Assembly (NCBI RefSeq): GCF_019075875.1
Contig: NZ_JAHOOZ010000001.1
Coordinates: 3,286,001-3,350,000, forward strand
Source: Novosphingobium sp. G106
GTDB taxonomy: Bacteria; Pseudomonadota; Alphaproteobacteria; Sphingomonadales; Sphingomonadaceae
Length of the DNA stretch: 64,000 nucleotides
Direction of reading: 5' to 3'
Shown here: positions 41,914 to 50,198 of the stretch, piece after piece
Position numbering within the stretch: position 1 is the first letter of the stretch
How the letters are laid out: the number at the start of each line of letters is the position of its first letter
Made by a program: the position numbers and the translations under genes
Notes under the pieces: model-generated
Seen by the model: the letters and a program-made list of their open reading frames with translations, nothing else
Databases searched by the model: none
Told to the model about the DNA's origin: nothing

Positions 41914-42020
41914 CCGCGCGCTCGCCGAATTGCTCTATCGGAAACCCACCTAAAGCTCTCCTACCCCCCAACAATGCAATCTCGCTGGCATGTTGCAGCG
42001 CACATCGCCATGTGGCGCTC

Positions 42021-42791
42021 ATGGAAAATTCCCGCGAGCCCAGAGGGACGGTCCACCTCGTCGGCGCCGGTCCCGGCGATCCCGACTTGCTGACGGTGAA
42101 AGCCGCGCGGCTGATCGGCTGCGCCAAGGTGATCGTGCATGACGGGCTGGTCGATCCGGCCATACTGGCGCTGGCCCACCCGGCCGCGCAGCTGATCTCG
42201 GTCGCCAAGCAGCGCTCGCGCCACACGATGGCGCAGGAAGAGATCAACGCGCTGCTCGTCCGCACGGCGCTGGCCGGGGACGATGTCGTAAGGCTCAAGG
42301 GCGGCGATCCGTTCATTTTCGGCCGCGGTGGCGAAGAGGTCGAGGCCTGCAATGCCGCCGGCGTGCCCGTGGAGGTCGTGCCCGGCATCAGCGCCGCCAT
42401 CGGGGCCGCTGCCGCCGCGCAGATCCCGCTGACCCACCGCGCCTCGGCCTCGATCGTCTCGTTCGTCGCCGGCCAGTGCAAGGGCCTGACCGAGCAGGAC
42501 TGGTCGGGCCTCGCCGGCAAGGGCCGCACCCTGGTGATCTACATGGGCGTCGCCACCAGCGAGGCGATCGCCGAGAAGCTGATGGCCGACGGCCTCGCGC
42601 CCGACGTCCCCGTCGCGGTGATCGAAAAGGCGACGCGCGCCGATATGCGCGTTCTGCGTGGGCCGCTTGCCGGTTTGCCCTCGCTTGTCGCGCGCGAAGC
42701 GGTAAAGAGCCCCGCACTCATCGTCATCGGCGAGGTGACGGGGCAATCGGAACAGGAACTGCGGACATTCGCAGCGGAGGTAGAACGGTGA
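42021..42791 (+). CDS. cobA: uroporphyrinogen-III C-methyltransferase
   Basis: SUMT methylates uroporphyrinogen III at C2 and C7 to precorrin-2, here for siroheme used by the downstream sulfite reductase (and possibly B12). The 256-residue protein has GTVHLVGAGPGDPDLLT (about 9-25), VRLKGGDPFIFGRGGEE (about 88-104) and VEVVPGISAAIGAAAA. There is no fused CysG dehydrogenase/chelatase part. GTGA overlap with the DUF2849 gene starts the operon. Confidence 0.95.
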   Translation: MENSREPRGTVHLVGAGPGDPDLLTVKAARLIGCAKVIVHDGLVDPAILALAHPAAQLISVAKQRSRHTMAQEEINALLVRTALAGDDVVRLKGGDPFIFGRGGEEVEACNAAGVPVEVVPGISAAIGAAAAAQIPLTHRASASIVSFVAGQCKGLTEQDWSGLAGKGRTLVIYMGVATSEAIAEKLMADGLAPDVPVAVIEKATRADMRVLRGPLAGLPSLVAREAVKSPALIVIGEVTGQSEQELRTFAAEVER

Positions 42792-43084
42792 AGATTCTTA
42801 CGGGCAACGACCTGAAAACGGGAGCTGTCATCTGGTGGGACGGCCAGGGCTGGTCGCTCCACGTCGAGGATGCGGTCGAGGCGGGCGATCACGCCGCCGA
42901 GATTCTCGCGCGCGAAGAAGCCGCGCGCCACGTCAATTCGTCCTATGTGGTCGACGCCGAGCAGACGCCCGAAGGCATCCGCCCGAACCACATCAAGGAG
43001 CGCATCCGCGCGCTGGGGCCGACCGTGCGCCTCGACCTGTCCCTCAAGCCCGCCGAGCCCGATGCCGGCAACTGGGTGATCTGA
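42788..43084 (+). CDS. DUF2849 protein of the sulfite-reduction operon
   Basis: A 98-residue protein starting MKILTGNDLKTGAVIWWDGQ. DUF2849 proteins are found almost only between cobA and the nitrite/sulfite reductase gene in alphaproteobacteria, so a helper role in siroheme or sulfite reductase function is inferred; no activity is known. GTG start overlaps cobA by 4 bp, and the stop is one base before cysI. Confidence 0.9.
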   Translation: MKILTGNDLKTGAVIWWDGQGWSLHVEDAVEAGDHAAEILAREEAARHVNSSYVVDAEQTPEGIRPNHIKERIRALGPTVRLDLSLKPAEPDAGNWVI

Positions 43085-43085
43085 C

Positions 43086-44714
43086 ATGTACAAGTACGAC
43101 AGCTATGACCAGGCCATGGTCGACACCCGCGTCGAGGAATTCCGCGACCAGACCCGCCGCCGCATCGACGGCACGCTGGCCGAGGAGCAGTTCCGGCCCC
43201 TGCGCCTGCAGAACGGCCTCTACCTTCAGCTCCACGCCTACATGCTGCGCGTAGCCGTTCCTTACGGAACGCTGAGCTCGGCCCAGATGCGCATGCTCGG
43301 CGACATCGCCGACAAGTATGACCGCGGCTATGGCCACTTCACCACGCGCCAGAACATCCAGTACAACTGGATCAAGCTGGAAGAGGCGCCGGACATTCTG
43401 GCCGACCTCGCGACGGTGGAGATGCATGCCATCCAGACCAGCGGCAACTGCATCCGCAACATCAGTTCCGACCAGTACGCCGGCGCCGCCAAGGACGAGC
43501 TGGTCGATCCGCGTCCCTATGCCGAGCTGCTGCGCCAGTGGTCAAGCTTCCACCCCGAATTCCTCGCACTGCCGCGCAAGTTCAAGATCGCGGTGATCGC
43601 CAGCGACACCGACCGTGCGGCCATGCGCCTGCACGACATCGGCATCCAGATGATCAAGAACGACAAGGGCGAGATCGGCTGCGCCTTCTACGTCGGCGGC
43701 GGCATGGGCCGCACGCCGATGATCGCGCCGCTGATCAACCCCTTCGTGCCGCTCGACCAGCTGATCACCTATTCAGAGGCCTGCCTGCGCGTCTACAACC
43801 GCTACGGCCGGCGCGACAACAAGTACAAGGCGCGGATCAAGATCCTGGTCCACGAGATTGGCAAGGCGGAATACACCCGCCAGGTCGAGGAAGAGTTCGC
43901 GCACTTGCTGACCCAGGGCATCGAGCCGCCGCTGGCCGAGCTCGAGCGGATAGTCCCCTATTTCGCCGATCCGGCTTTCGAGGCAGGCGTTTCGGATGAC
44001 CTCGATCTCAGCGATCCCGACTTCGCGCTCTGGGTGAAGAACAACACGATCGCTCACAAGCAGGCCGGCTATGTCATCGCCGTGGTCAGCCTCAAGCCGG
44101 TCGGCGGCATCCCCGGTGACGCCAGCGCAGACCAGATCCGCCTGATGGCCGACCTCGCTCGCGACTACTCGTTCGACGAGCTGCGCGTGACCCACGCCCA
44201 GAACATCGTCTTCCCGCATGTGAAGAAGGCCGACCTCTACACGCTGTGGCAGAAGCTCGATGCGGCCGAACTGTCGACCGCGAACCTCGACTCGATCGGC
44301 GACATCATCGCCTGCCCGGGCCTCGACTACTGCAGCCTGGCCAATGCCCGCTCGATCCCGGTCGCGCAGAAGATCTCCGAGCGGTTCGCCCCGAAGCAGG
44401 AGCAGATCGGCGAGCTCAAGCTCAAGATCTCGGGCTGCATCAACGCCTGCGGTCATCACCACGCCGGCCACATCGGCATCCTCGGCGTCGACCGCAAGGG
44501 CGTCGAGAACTACCAGCTGCTGCTCGGCGGCTCGGAAGGTGCGGATACGTCGCTCGGCCAGATCACCGGCCCGGGCTTCAGCGAGGACGGCATCGTCGAC
44601 GCGGTCGAGAAGGCCACCGACGTCTACCTCGCCAACAAGGAAGGCGATGAGCGCTTCCTCGACACCTACCGCCGGATCGGCATGGCGCCGTTCAAGGAAG
44701 CTATCTATGGTTGA
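43086..44714 (+). CDS. cysI: assimilatory sulfite reductase hemoprotein (nitrite/sulfite reductase family)
   Basis: A 542-residue siroheme and 4Fe-4S enzyme that reduces sulfite to sulfide. The duplicated fold is seen in HFTTRQNIQYNWIKL (about 80-94) and DYSFDELRVTHAQNIVFPHV (about 359-378). Cluster cysteines are CPGLDYCSLA (about 415-424) and GCINACGHHHAGHIGI (about 454-469). The operon with cobA and cysH and no assimilatory nitrate genes points to sulfite rather than nitrite. Confidence 0.94.
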   Translation: MYKYDSYDQAMVDTRVEEFRDQTRRRIDGTLAEEQFRPLRLQNGLYLQLHAYMLRVAVPYGTLSSAQMRMLGDIADKYDRGYGHFTTRQNIQYNWIKLEEAPDILADLATVEMHAIQTSGNCIRNISSDQYAGAAKDELVDPRPYAELLRQWSSFHPEFLALPRKFKIAVIASDTDRAAMRLHDIGIQMIKNDKGEIGCAFYVGGGMGRTPMIAPLINPFVPLDQLITYSEACLRVYNRYGRRDNKYKARIKILVHEIGKAEYTRQVEEEFAHLLTQGIEPPLAELERIVPYFADPAFEAGVSDDLDLSDPDFALWVKNNTIAHKQAGYVIAVVSLKPVGGIPGDASADQIRLMADLARDYSFDELRVTHAQNIVFPHVKKADLYTLWQKLDAAELSTANLDSIGDIIACPGLDYCSLANARSIPVAQKISERFAPKQEQIGELKLKISGCINACGHHHAGHIGILGVDRKGVENYQLLLGGSEGADTSLGQITGPGFSEDGIVDAVEKATDVYLANKEGDERFLDTYRRIGMAPFKEAIYG

Positions 44715-45135
44715 AGTGCAGTACCGTTTCCGTGACGACGAGCCCGTGGCTGACCCGGCCGTGACCGTCGACGCTTTCGGCGAACAGACCAACGCCGCCG
44801 CCGTCCGCCTCGAGACGGGCGACGATGCGCGTGCGCTGCTGCCAGTGCTCGACCGTATCCGGCTCGTCGAAGTCGAATTCCCCGCTTTCACCGATGGCCG
44901 CGGCTATTCGGCGGCGCGTATCCTGCGCGAAGCGGGCTATGATGGCGAACTGCGCGCGATCGGTGCGGTCTTCGTCGACCAGCTCGGCCACCTGCGGCGC
45001 TGCGGCTTCGACAGTTTCGCCCCCGAAAAGCCGCTCGACCCGGTCGACGCGGAGAATGCTTTCAATCGCTGGACGGACGTCTACCAGGCGACTGCGGACG
45101 GACGACAGCCCATCTGGGCAAAGAGGCATGGCTGA
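44707..45135 (+). CDS. DUF934 protein of the sulfate-assimilation operon
   Basis: A 142-residue protein; the core RIRLVEVEFPAFTDGRGYSAARIL (about 51-74, in two parts) is the DUF934 signature. The family nearly always lies between the sulfite reductase and cysH genes in alpha- and betaproteobacteria and may help electron delivery, but no activity is known. It overlaps cysI by 8 bp and cysH by 8 bp. Confidence 0.9.
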   Translation: MVEVQYRFRDDEPVADPAVTVDAFGEQTNAAAVRLETGDDARALLPVLDRIRLVEVEFPAFTDGRGYSAARILREAGYDGELRAIGAVFVDQLGHLRRCGFDSFAPEKPLDPVDAENAFNRWTDVYQATADGRQPIWAKRHG

Positions 45136-45931
45136 CATACAAGTGCGCGCCGTAGACCGTATCGACACGGGACCGCGCTTCACCGAGGCGGATGCGATCC
45201 GCCTCAACCGCATGTTCCGTGGGACCGACACGATCGAGATGCTGACGAGCGTGCTCAAGAGCGGGCTCGCCGGCGACGTCGCCGTGGTGTCGAGCTTCGG
45301 CGCCGAGAGCGCGGTGCTGCTGCACCTGATCTCGCGCGTCGATCCTAATATCCCCGTGCTGTTCCTCGAGACGGGCAAGCATTTCCCCGAAACGCTGGCC
45401 TATCGCGACACGCTGATCGAGAAGCTGGGGCTGACCAACGTCATCAACCTGACGCCTGACGAGGCCGATCTGGCCAAGAAGGACGAGAGCGGCCTGCGCT
45501 GGTCCTATGACCCAGACGGCTGCTGCGAGATCCGCAAGGTCAAGCCGCTGGCCAAGGCGCTCGCCGGCTACGACGCGACCCTGACCGGGCGCAAGAGCTT
45601 CCAGTCCTCGACCCGCGCCAACCTGCCGCGCTTCGAGATCGACAGTTCTGACGCCCAGGGCCGGCTCAAGATCAACCCGCTGATCGACTGGTCGGCCGAG
45701 GATCTTGCCGCCTATGTCGAGGAGCATGACCTGCCGGCGCATCCGCTGGTGGCCGAAGGCTATCCCTCGATCGGCTGCTCGCCCTGCACCAGCATTGTCG
45801 CGGCGGGCGAAGACCCGCGCGCGGGCCGCTGGCGCGGCTGGGACAAGGTCGAGTGCGGCATCCACGTCCCCGGCCAGCCGGACGACGGTGATGAGGGCGA
45901 GCTGCCTCCGGGCTACGATCCGGTGTTCTAG
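45128..45931 (+). CDS. cysH: adenosine 5'-phosphosulfate (APS) reductase
   Basis: CysH reduces activated sulfate to sulfite with thioredoxin. The 267-residue protein has SSFGAESAVLLHLI (about 55-68) and both cysteine pairs of the 4Fe-4S type, DGCCEIRKV (about 135-143) and GCSPCTSIV (about 217-225), which mark APS- rather than PAPS-specific enzymes. The catalytic ECGIH is near 242-246. It is the last gene of the operon. Confidence 0.94.
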   Translation: MADIQVRAVDRIDTGPRFTEADAIRLNRMFRGTDTIEMLTSVLKSGLAGDVAVVSSFGAESAVLLHLISRVDPNIPVLFLETGKHFPETLAYRDTLIEKLGLTNVINLTPDEADLAKKDESGLRWSYDPDGCCEIRKVKPLAKALAGYDATLTGRKSFQSSTRANLPRFEIDSSDAQGRLKINPLIDWSAEDLAAYVEEHDLPAHPLVAEGYPSIGCSPCTSIVAAGEDPRAGRWRGWDKVECGIHVPGQPDDGDEGELPPGYDPVF

Positions 45932-45952
45932 GGGCCGGTGTCCTGAACGGTA

Positions 45953-45975
45953 GTCCGGGCCCTATTGGCCCGGAC
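45953..45975. other. perfect hairpin enclosing the stop of the EF-hand gene
   Basis: GTCCGGGCC (45953-45961) and GGCCCGGAC (45967-45975) form a 9-bp perfect stem with a 5-nt loop. The loop (cctatt region) contains the TAG of the minus-strand EF-hand gene; the plus-strand cysH ends 22 bp upstream. No T-run on either side, so it may be a bidirectional attenuator or terminator rather than an intrinsic terminator. Confidence 0.5.
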
Positions 45976-46465
45976 CGCCTGAACCTTCGGAGCCGCCCGG
46001 CCCGCCGGAGCCGCCGCCCCAACCGCCACCACCCATTCCGCCGCCACCGGCGCCCATGCGGGCGCGCATCTTTTCGCGGAAGGTATCGCGCTCCGCCTTG
46101 GTGAGTTGGCCGTCGTGATCGGCGTCCATCATGTCGAAGCGGCTGGCCGCGGCTTCGAGATATTCGGCCTTGGTGATCTTGCCGTCGGCATTGAGGTCCG
46201 ACCGGCGCAGCATGCGGCCACCGGGGCCCTGCATCGCCGCGTCCTGCTCGTCGCCCGACAGCGTACCGTCGTGGTTCGTGTCGATCGCGTCGAAGCGCTC
46301 GCCGGCGGCCTTCGCAGCGTCGGCCTTGGCGACCGTGGCGTCGCCGTAGGGATCGGGCATGGGGCCGCGCGGGCGGCCCGGGCCGCCCATGGGACCGTCC
46401 TGAGCCAGGGCAGGTGCGGACAGCGCGATGATCGCGGCCACCCCAAGAAGTGCAAACTTTTTCAT
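45962..46465 (-). CDS. secreted EF-hand calcium-binding protein
   Basis: A 167-residue protein with a signal peptide (MKKFALLGVAAIIALSAPALA) and three EF-hand loops: DTNHDGTLSGDE, DLNADGKITKAE and DADHDGQLTKAE. The C-terminus is a Gly-rich low-complexity tail (about 135-167). The ATG at 46465 follows AAAGGG and begins the signal peptide. Likely binds calcium in the periplasm; its partner is unknown. Confidence 0.88.
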   Translation of the reverse strand: MKKFALLGVAAIIALSAPALAQDGPMGGPGRPRGPMPDPYGDATVAKADAAKAAGERFDAIDTNHDGTLSGDEQDAAMQGPGGRMLRRSDLNADGKITKAEYLEAAASRFDMMDADHDGQLTKAERDTFREKMRARMGAGGGGMGGGGWGGGSGGPGGSEGSGGPGQ

Positions 46466-46580
46466 CGAGACCCTTTCATCGGCCAAGCGCCATCACGCCG
46501 GCCCTGCCTGCTCCCCTGGCCTTTTCTATCTGTCGCGCGGATTTACCGGCAACCGCGACTTGGTCGCCAATTGTCGCAGG

Positions 46581-47888
46581 CTACTGCTTGCGCACCGTAT
46601 AGATCATGTTGTTGAGCCCGAAGAGCGCGGTGCGGGCATCGACGAAGTGGAAGTCGATCCAGCCCGCACAGCCGGTTTCCAGCGTGGTGATCGTCGGCAG
46701 GTGGAAGCCCAGCGCCGTGGCCTGCGCCGCCGGATTATCGGTCAGCCCGCCCTGGAACAGATAGTCGGGCGCGGCTTCGAGGAAGCGGTAGTGCGGCTTT
46801 TGGCACCCCAGCGGCCGGAGGCCGGTGATCCGCGTCTTGGCGAAGGTCAGATTGCTGCCGATCAGCCGGTGCTGCTCCTCGACGCTGAAGCCCGAGTCCG
46901 GCTTGGCCCAGGGCGCGACCTGCGCTTCCGTGATCCGCCAGGCGCCAAAGATGTCGGGCGGTGCGGCCTGCGCCGGCGCGGCAAGGGCCAGCGCCAGGAG
47001 TGCTGCTGCCCACCGCATGATCATGCCCCCCAACGGGATCGCTCTACCCAGCCGAGCGTCGATCCAGGCGACGACGTCATCGAACACCGCCTCGCGGCCG
47101 AGATCGTTGAGCATGTCGTGATAATAGCCCTCGTAGAGCTTGAGCGTCTTATCGGCCGAGCCCACCTGGTCATGGAACTGCTGGCTGCCGTCAGGGCGCG
47201 TCGCCTTGTCGGCCGTGCCGTGGATGATGAAGACTGGCAGGGTGATCCGCGGGAACTCGCGGTCAAACCGCTCGCCGGCACGCGCCAGGGCAGCGACGGT
47301 GGCAACGGGCTGGACCTCGTCGAGCGTCAAGGGATCGGCCAGGAGCTGGGCCACCCATTCCGGATCGCGCGAGAAGTCCTCCATCTTGAGCTTCAGAACG
47401 TGGGCGTGCGGGAAGAAGTGGCTCGCGCCCTCGAGCACCTTGAGCGCGAAGTTCGGCGCATAGACGCGGAGGGCGAAGCTCTCGCAGATCAAGCCGTCGA
47501 TCCGGTCCTGATAATCGAGCGCATAGCTGACCGAAGTCACCCCGCCCGCACTGTGGCCGAGCAGATAGGTCGGCAGTTCTGGATGGCGCGACTTGGCGTA
47601 GTCGATCGCCAGCGACAGGTCGGACACGTAGTCATCCACCGACTCGGCATAGAAGCGCTCGCCTTCCGAGCGCCCACGCCCGCGCAGGTCGAGCGCGGTT
47701 ACCGCAAAACCGCGCGCCGAAAATTCCTGGCCCGCGCGGATATACTGGCCGCCGTGCGAGTTGACCCCGTGGCAGAGCACGAGGTTTGCCTTGGCCGCGT
47801 CGGCGGGATCCCAGTGGCGCGTGAATATCTTGCCGCCCGTGCCCTGAATCCATTGTTCGTCGGCGATAGCGGCGGTCTCGGTCGACAT
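46581..47888 (-). CDS. alpha/beta-hydrolase fused to a second, secreted-type domain
   Basis: The 435-residue frame starts MSTETAAIADEQW after a CGAGGAGA site. The first ~285 residues are a monoacylglycerol-lipase-like hydrolase: LCHGVNSHGG (oxyanion) and LLGHSAGGVTS (catalytic Ser near 113), HGTADKATRP with the acid and a late His (GYYHDML). Then without a stop comes MIMRWAAALLALALAAPAQA at about 289-308, a textbook signal peptide, and a ~125-residue domain (PDIFGAWRITEAQVAPWA). This looks like a read-through of two genes. Confidence 0.75.
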   Translation of the reverse strand: MSTETAAIADEQWIQGTGGKIFTRHWDPADAAKANLVLCHGVNSHGGQYIRAGQEFSARGFAVTALDLRGRGRSEGERFYAESVDDYVSDLSLAIDYAKSRHPELPTYLLGHSAGGVTSVSYALDYQDRIDGLICESFALRVYAPNFALKVLEGASHFFPHAHVLKLKMEDFSRDPEWVAQLLADPLTLDEVQPVATVAALARAGERFDREFPRITLPVFIIHGTADKATRPDGSQQFHDQVGSADKTLKLYEGYYHDMLNDLGREAVFDDVVAWIDARLGRAIPLGGMIMRWAAALLALALAAPAQAAPPDIFGAWRITEAQVAPWAKPDSGFSVEEQHRLIGSNLTFAKTRITGLRPLGCQKPHYRFLEAAPDYLFQGGLTDNPAAQATALGFHLPTITTLETGCAGWIDFHFVDARTALFGLNNMIYTVRKQ

Positions 47889-47988
47889 CGGGGCATCTCC
47901 TCGAATCGGGAATGCCGCGGAGCTTATGTCCACCGGTGCCTTTGCCGAAACGCTAAGTTGCAAATGACACACAAGAGCCGCAGCTCCG

Positions 47989-48896
47989 TCAGAGCCAGCC
48001 CTGCTCGCGGTACCATTTGGCCGTGGCCTTCATCCCCTCGCGCGTCTCCACCCGCGGGCGCCAGAGCGCGGCGGGAACACGGCCGCCGAGGCTCACCACC
48101 CAATCGGGATGGGTCATGTAGCCGACGCGGTCGAGCGTCAGCTTGGCCTTGGCGCCGCGCAGCATGCCGTCGGCCTTGGCGGCCCATTCCATCGTGCGCT
48201 TCGACAGGCCGATCACCTTGGGCCGGCGCCCGACCGCCCAGCCGATCATCCGGGCGAGCTCGTAGTGGCTCCAGCCGCCGCGCTTGCCATCGTCGGGCTC
48301 GAAACAGTGGTGCGACACGCCCTCGCCGCCCGGGATCAACGCCAGCAGCAGCCGGGCGAGATCATCGGCATGGATCAGCGAGGCGCGGCCGTCCTTGGGC
48401 GTCGGGATTACCCCCACTTGGCGGCGCGGAACAGCTCGAACATGTCCTTGTCGTGCGGGCCGTAGACCGCCGGCGGGCGAACGATCGTCCAGTCGAGCCC
48501 GCTGGCCTTGACCAGTCGCTCGGCGCGCGCCTTGGACGCGCCATAGGCCGAAAGGCTCGGCTCGCGCGCGGACAGCGAGGAGACGAAAACCAGCCGCTGG
48601 ACCCCCGCGGCAAGCGCCGCCTCGATCACCGCCAGCGTCCCCGTGACATTGGGCGCCTCGAATTCGGAGGCATGCCGCGCGCTGGTGAGGCCGGCAACGT
48701 GGACCACGGCCTCGACGCCCTTGAGCAGCTCGGCCAGCGCCGGGCGGTCGGCAAGGTCGCCGGCAATCCACTCGACACCGTCGCGGCGCTGCTGCGGCTT
48801 TCGCGCGAGCGCCTGGACGACCACGCCCTGCGCCCTCGCCTGGTCGATCAGCGCCTGGCCGACGAAGCCGGTGCCTCCCGTGATCGCAATTGTCAT
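47989..48896 (-). pseudogene. NAD-dependent epimerase/dehydratase-like gene with a frameshift
   Basis: A ~302-residue extended-SDR in two frames. The 5' part (48896-48408, MTIAITGGTGFVGQALIDQA, YGASKAR, VRPPAVYGPHDKDMFELFRA) ends at AAKWG-stop. The other frame continues VGVIPTPKDGRASLIHADDLARLLL to 47989. One extra G in the G-run at 48409-48415 would join them as AAKWGVIPTPKDG. It follows proB with ATGA overlap. Same kind of lesion as in modA. Confidence 0.83.
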
Positions 48897-50035
48897 AGCA
48901 GGATTAGCTGGTCCCGATGCACCACGGCCGAGCGCGGCGCATAGCCGAGGATATCGGCCTGTTCGCTCGAATGGGTGCCGATCAGCCGCGCGCATTCGAC
49001 GGCATCGTACTCGGACAGGCCATGCGCCAGAATGCGCCCCTCGCCGTCGCGGATGGCGATCGCGTCGCCGCGCTGGAACAGGCCCTCGACCTCGGTGACG
49101 CCTTTGGCAAGCAGGCTCGAGCCCTTGGCGAGCGCACCGGCGGCGCCGGCGTCGACGGTCAGGGCACCGCGCAGCCGCAGCCGCCCGCCGAGCCAGGCCT
49201 TGCGCGCGCCGGCCTTGCGGCCACGTACGTCCTTCGGCAGGAACAGCGTGCCGATGCCCTCGTCCGTCGCGCGCGCGATCGGCGCCTCATGGATGCCGTT
49301 GGCGATGGCCAGCGCAATCCCGGCCAGCCCGGCGATCTCAGCGGCCTGCAGTTTCGACGTCATGCCGCCCGAGCCGAGGCCCGAGCTGGAATCGCCCGAG
49401 GCCATGGCGTGGATCTCGGCGGTCACGCCGTGGACTTCGGGCAGGAGCTTGGCGCCCGCTTCCTTGGGATTGCGGTCGTAAAGCCCGTCGACATCGGACA
49501 GCAGCAGTACCGCATCGGCGCGCGCCGCCTGGGCGACACGCGAGGCAAGGCGATCGTTGTCGCCGAAGCGGATTTCTTGGGTGGCGACCGAATCGTTCTC
49601 GTTGATCACCGGCACCGCGCCGGCATCGAGCAGCCGGGTCAGCGTGGCCGTGGCATTGAGATAGCGGCGACGGTCCTCGAGATCCTCGAGCGTCAGCAGC
49701 AGTTGCGCCGCGGTCAGCCCGTGGCGGCCGAGCAGTTCGGCCCAGAGCCCCGACAGCGCGATCTGGCCAACGGCGGCGGCGGCCTGCGCATCGGCGAGGC
49801 TGCCGCGTCCGCCCTTGTCCAGGCCCAGGGTGGTCGCGCCCAGCGCAATTGCGCCCGAGGAGACGACGATGACGTCCTGCCCGCGCGCCTTGGCGGCAGC
49901 AATCTCGGCCACCAGCCCTTCGAGCCAAGCGCGCCGCGGCCCCTCGCGCGTGACCAGCAGCGACGAGCCGACCTTCACCACCAGGCGCGGGCAGGCCGTC
50001 TTGTCGGCAAGGTCGGAAAGGCGGGCGATGGGCAT
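48893..50035 (-). CDS. proB: glutamate 5-kinase ProB
   Basis: ProB phosphorylates glutamate in proline synthesis. The 380-residue protein has the kinase domain with VVKVGSSLLVT (about 18-28) and NENDSVATQEIRFGDNDRLASRVA (about 147-170, in parts) and the C-terminal PUA domain (about 280-360, GRLRLRGALTVDAGA...). proA is not in the window; proC is ~4 kb upstream on the same strand. Confidence 0.96.
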   Translation of the reverse strand: MPIARLSDLADKTACPRLVVKVGSSLLVTREGPRRAWLEGLVAEIAAAKARGQDVIVVSSGAIALGATTLGLDKGGRGSLADAQAAAAVGQIALSGLWAELLGRHGLTAAQLLLTLEDLEDRRRYLNATATLTRLLDAGAVPVINENDSVATQEIRFGDNDRLASRVAQAARADAVLLLSDVDGLYDRNPKEAGAKLLPEVHGVTAEIHAMASGDSSSGLGSGGMTSKLQAAEIAGLAGIALAIANGIHEAPIARATDEGIGTLFLPKDVRGRKAGARKAWLGGRLRLRGALTVDAGAAGALAKGSSLLAKGVTEVEGLFQRGDAIAIRDGEGRILAHGLSEYDAVECARLIGTHSSEQADILGYAPRSAVVHRDQLILL

Positions 50036-50078
50036 CGGGGGCGACTAATGAATTGTATGAGTAATTAGAACCAATTTC

Positions 50079-50179
50079 GTCACCCCTGCGAAGGCAGGGG
50101 TCCAGATAACCTCTCGGTCGACCGCAAACGTCGCAATAACAAGGAAAGCTAATCTGGGCCCCTGCCTTCGAGGGGTGAC
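50079..50179. repeat. ~100-bp inverted-repeat intergenic element, copy 2
   Basis: Starts GTCACCCCTGCGAAGGCAGG and ends CCTGCCTTCGAGGGGTGAC, inverted-repeat arms of about 30 bp around ~40 bp that differ from copy 1 at 26446-26544. It lies between proB and obgE. The pair suggests a dispersed REP/MITE-type family. Confidence 0.82.
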
Positions 50180-50198
50180 TGAGCTTGAGAGCAAAGGA

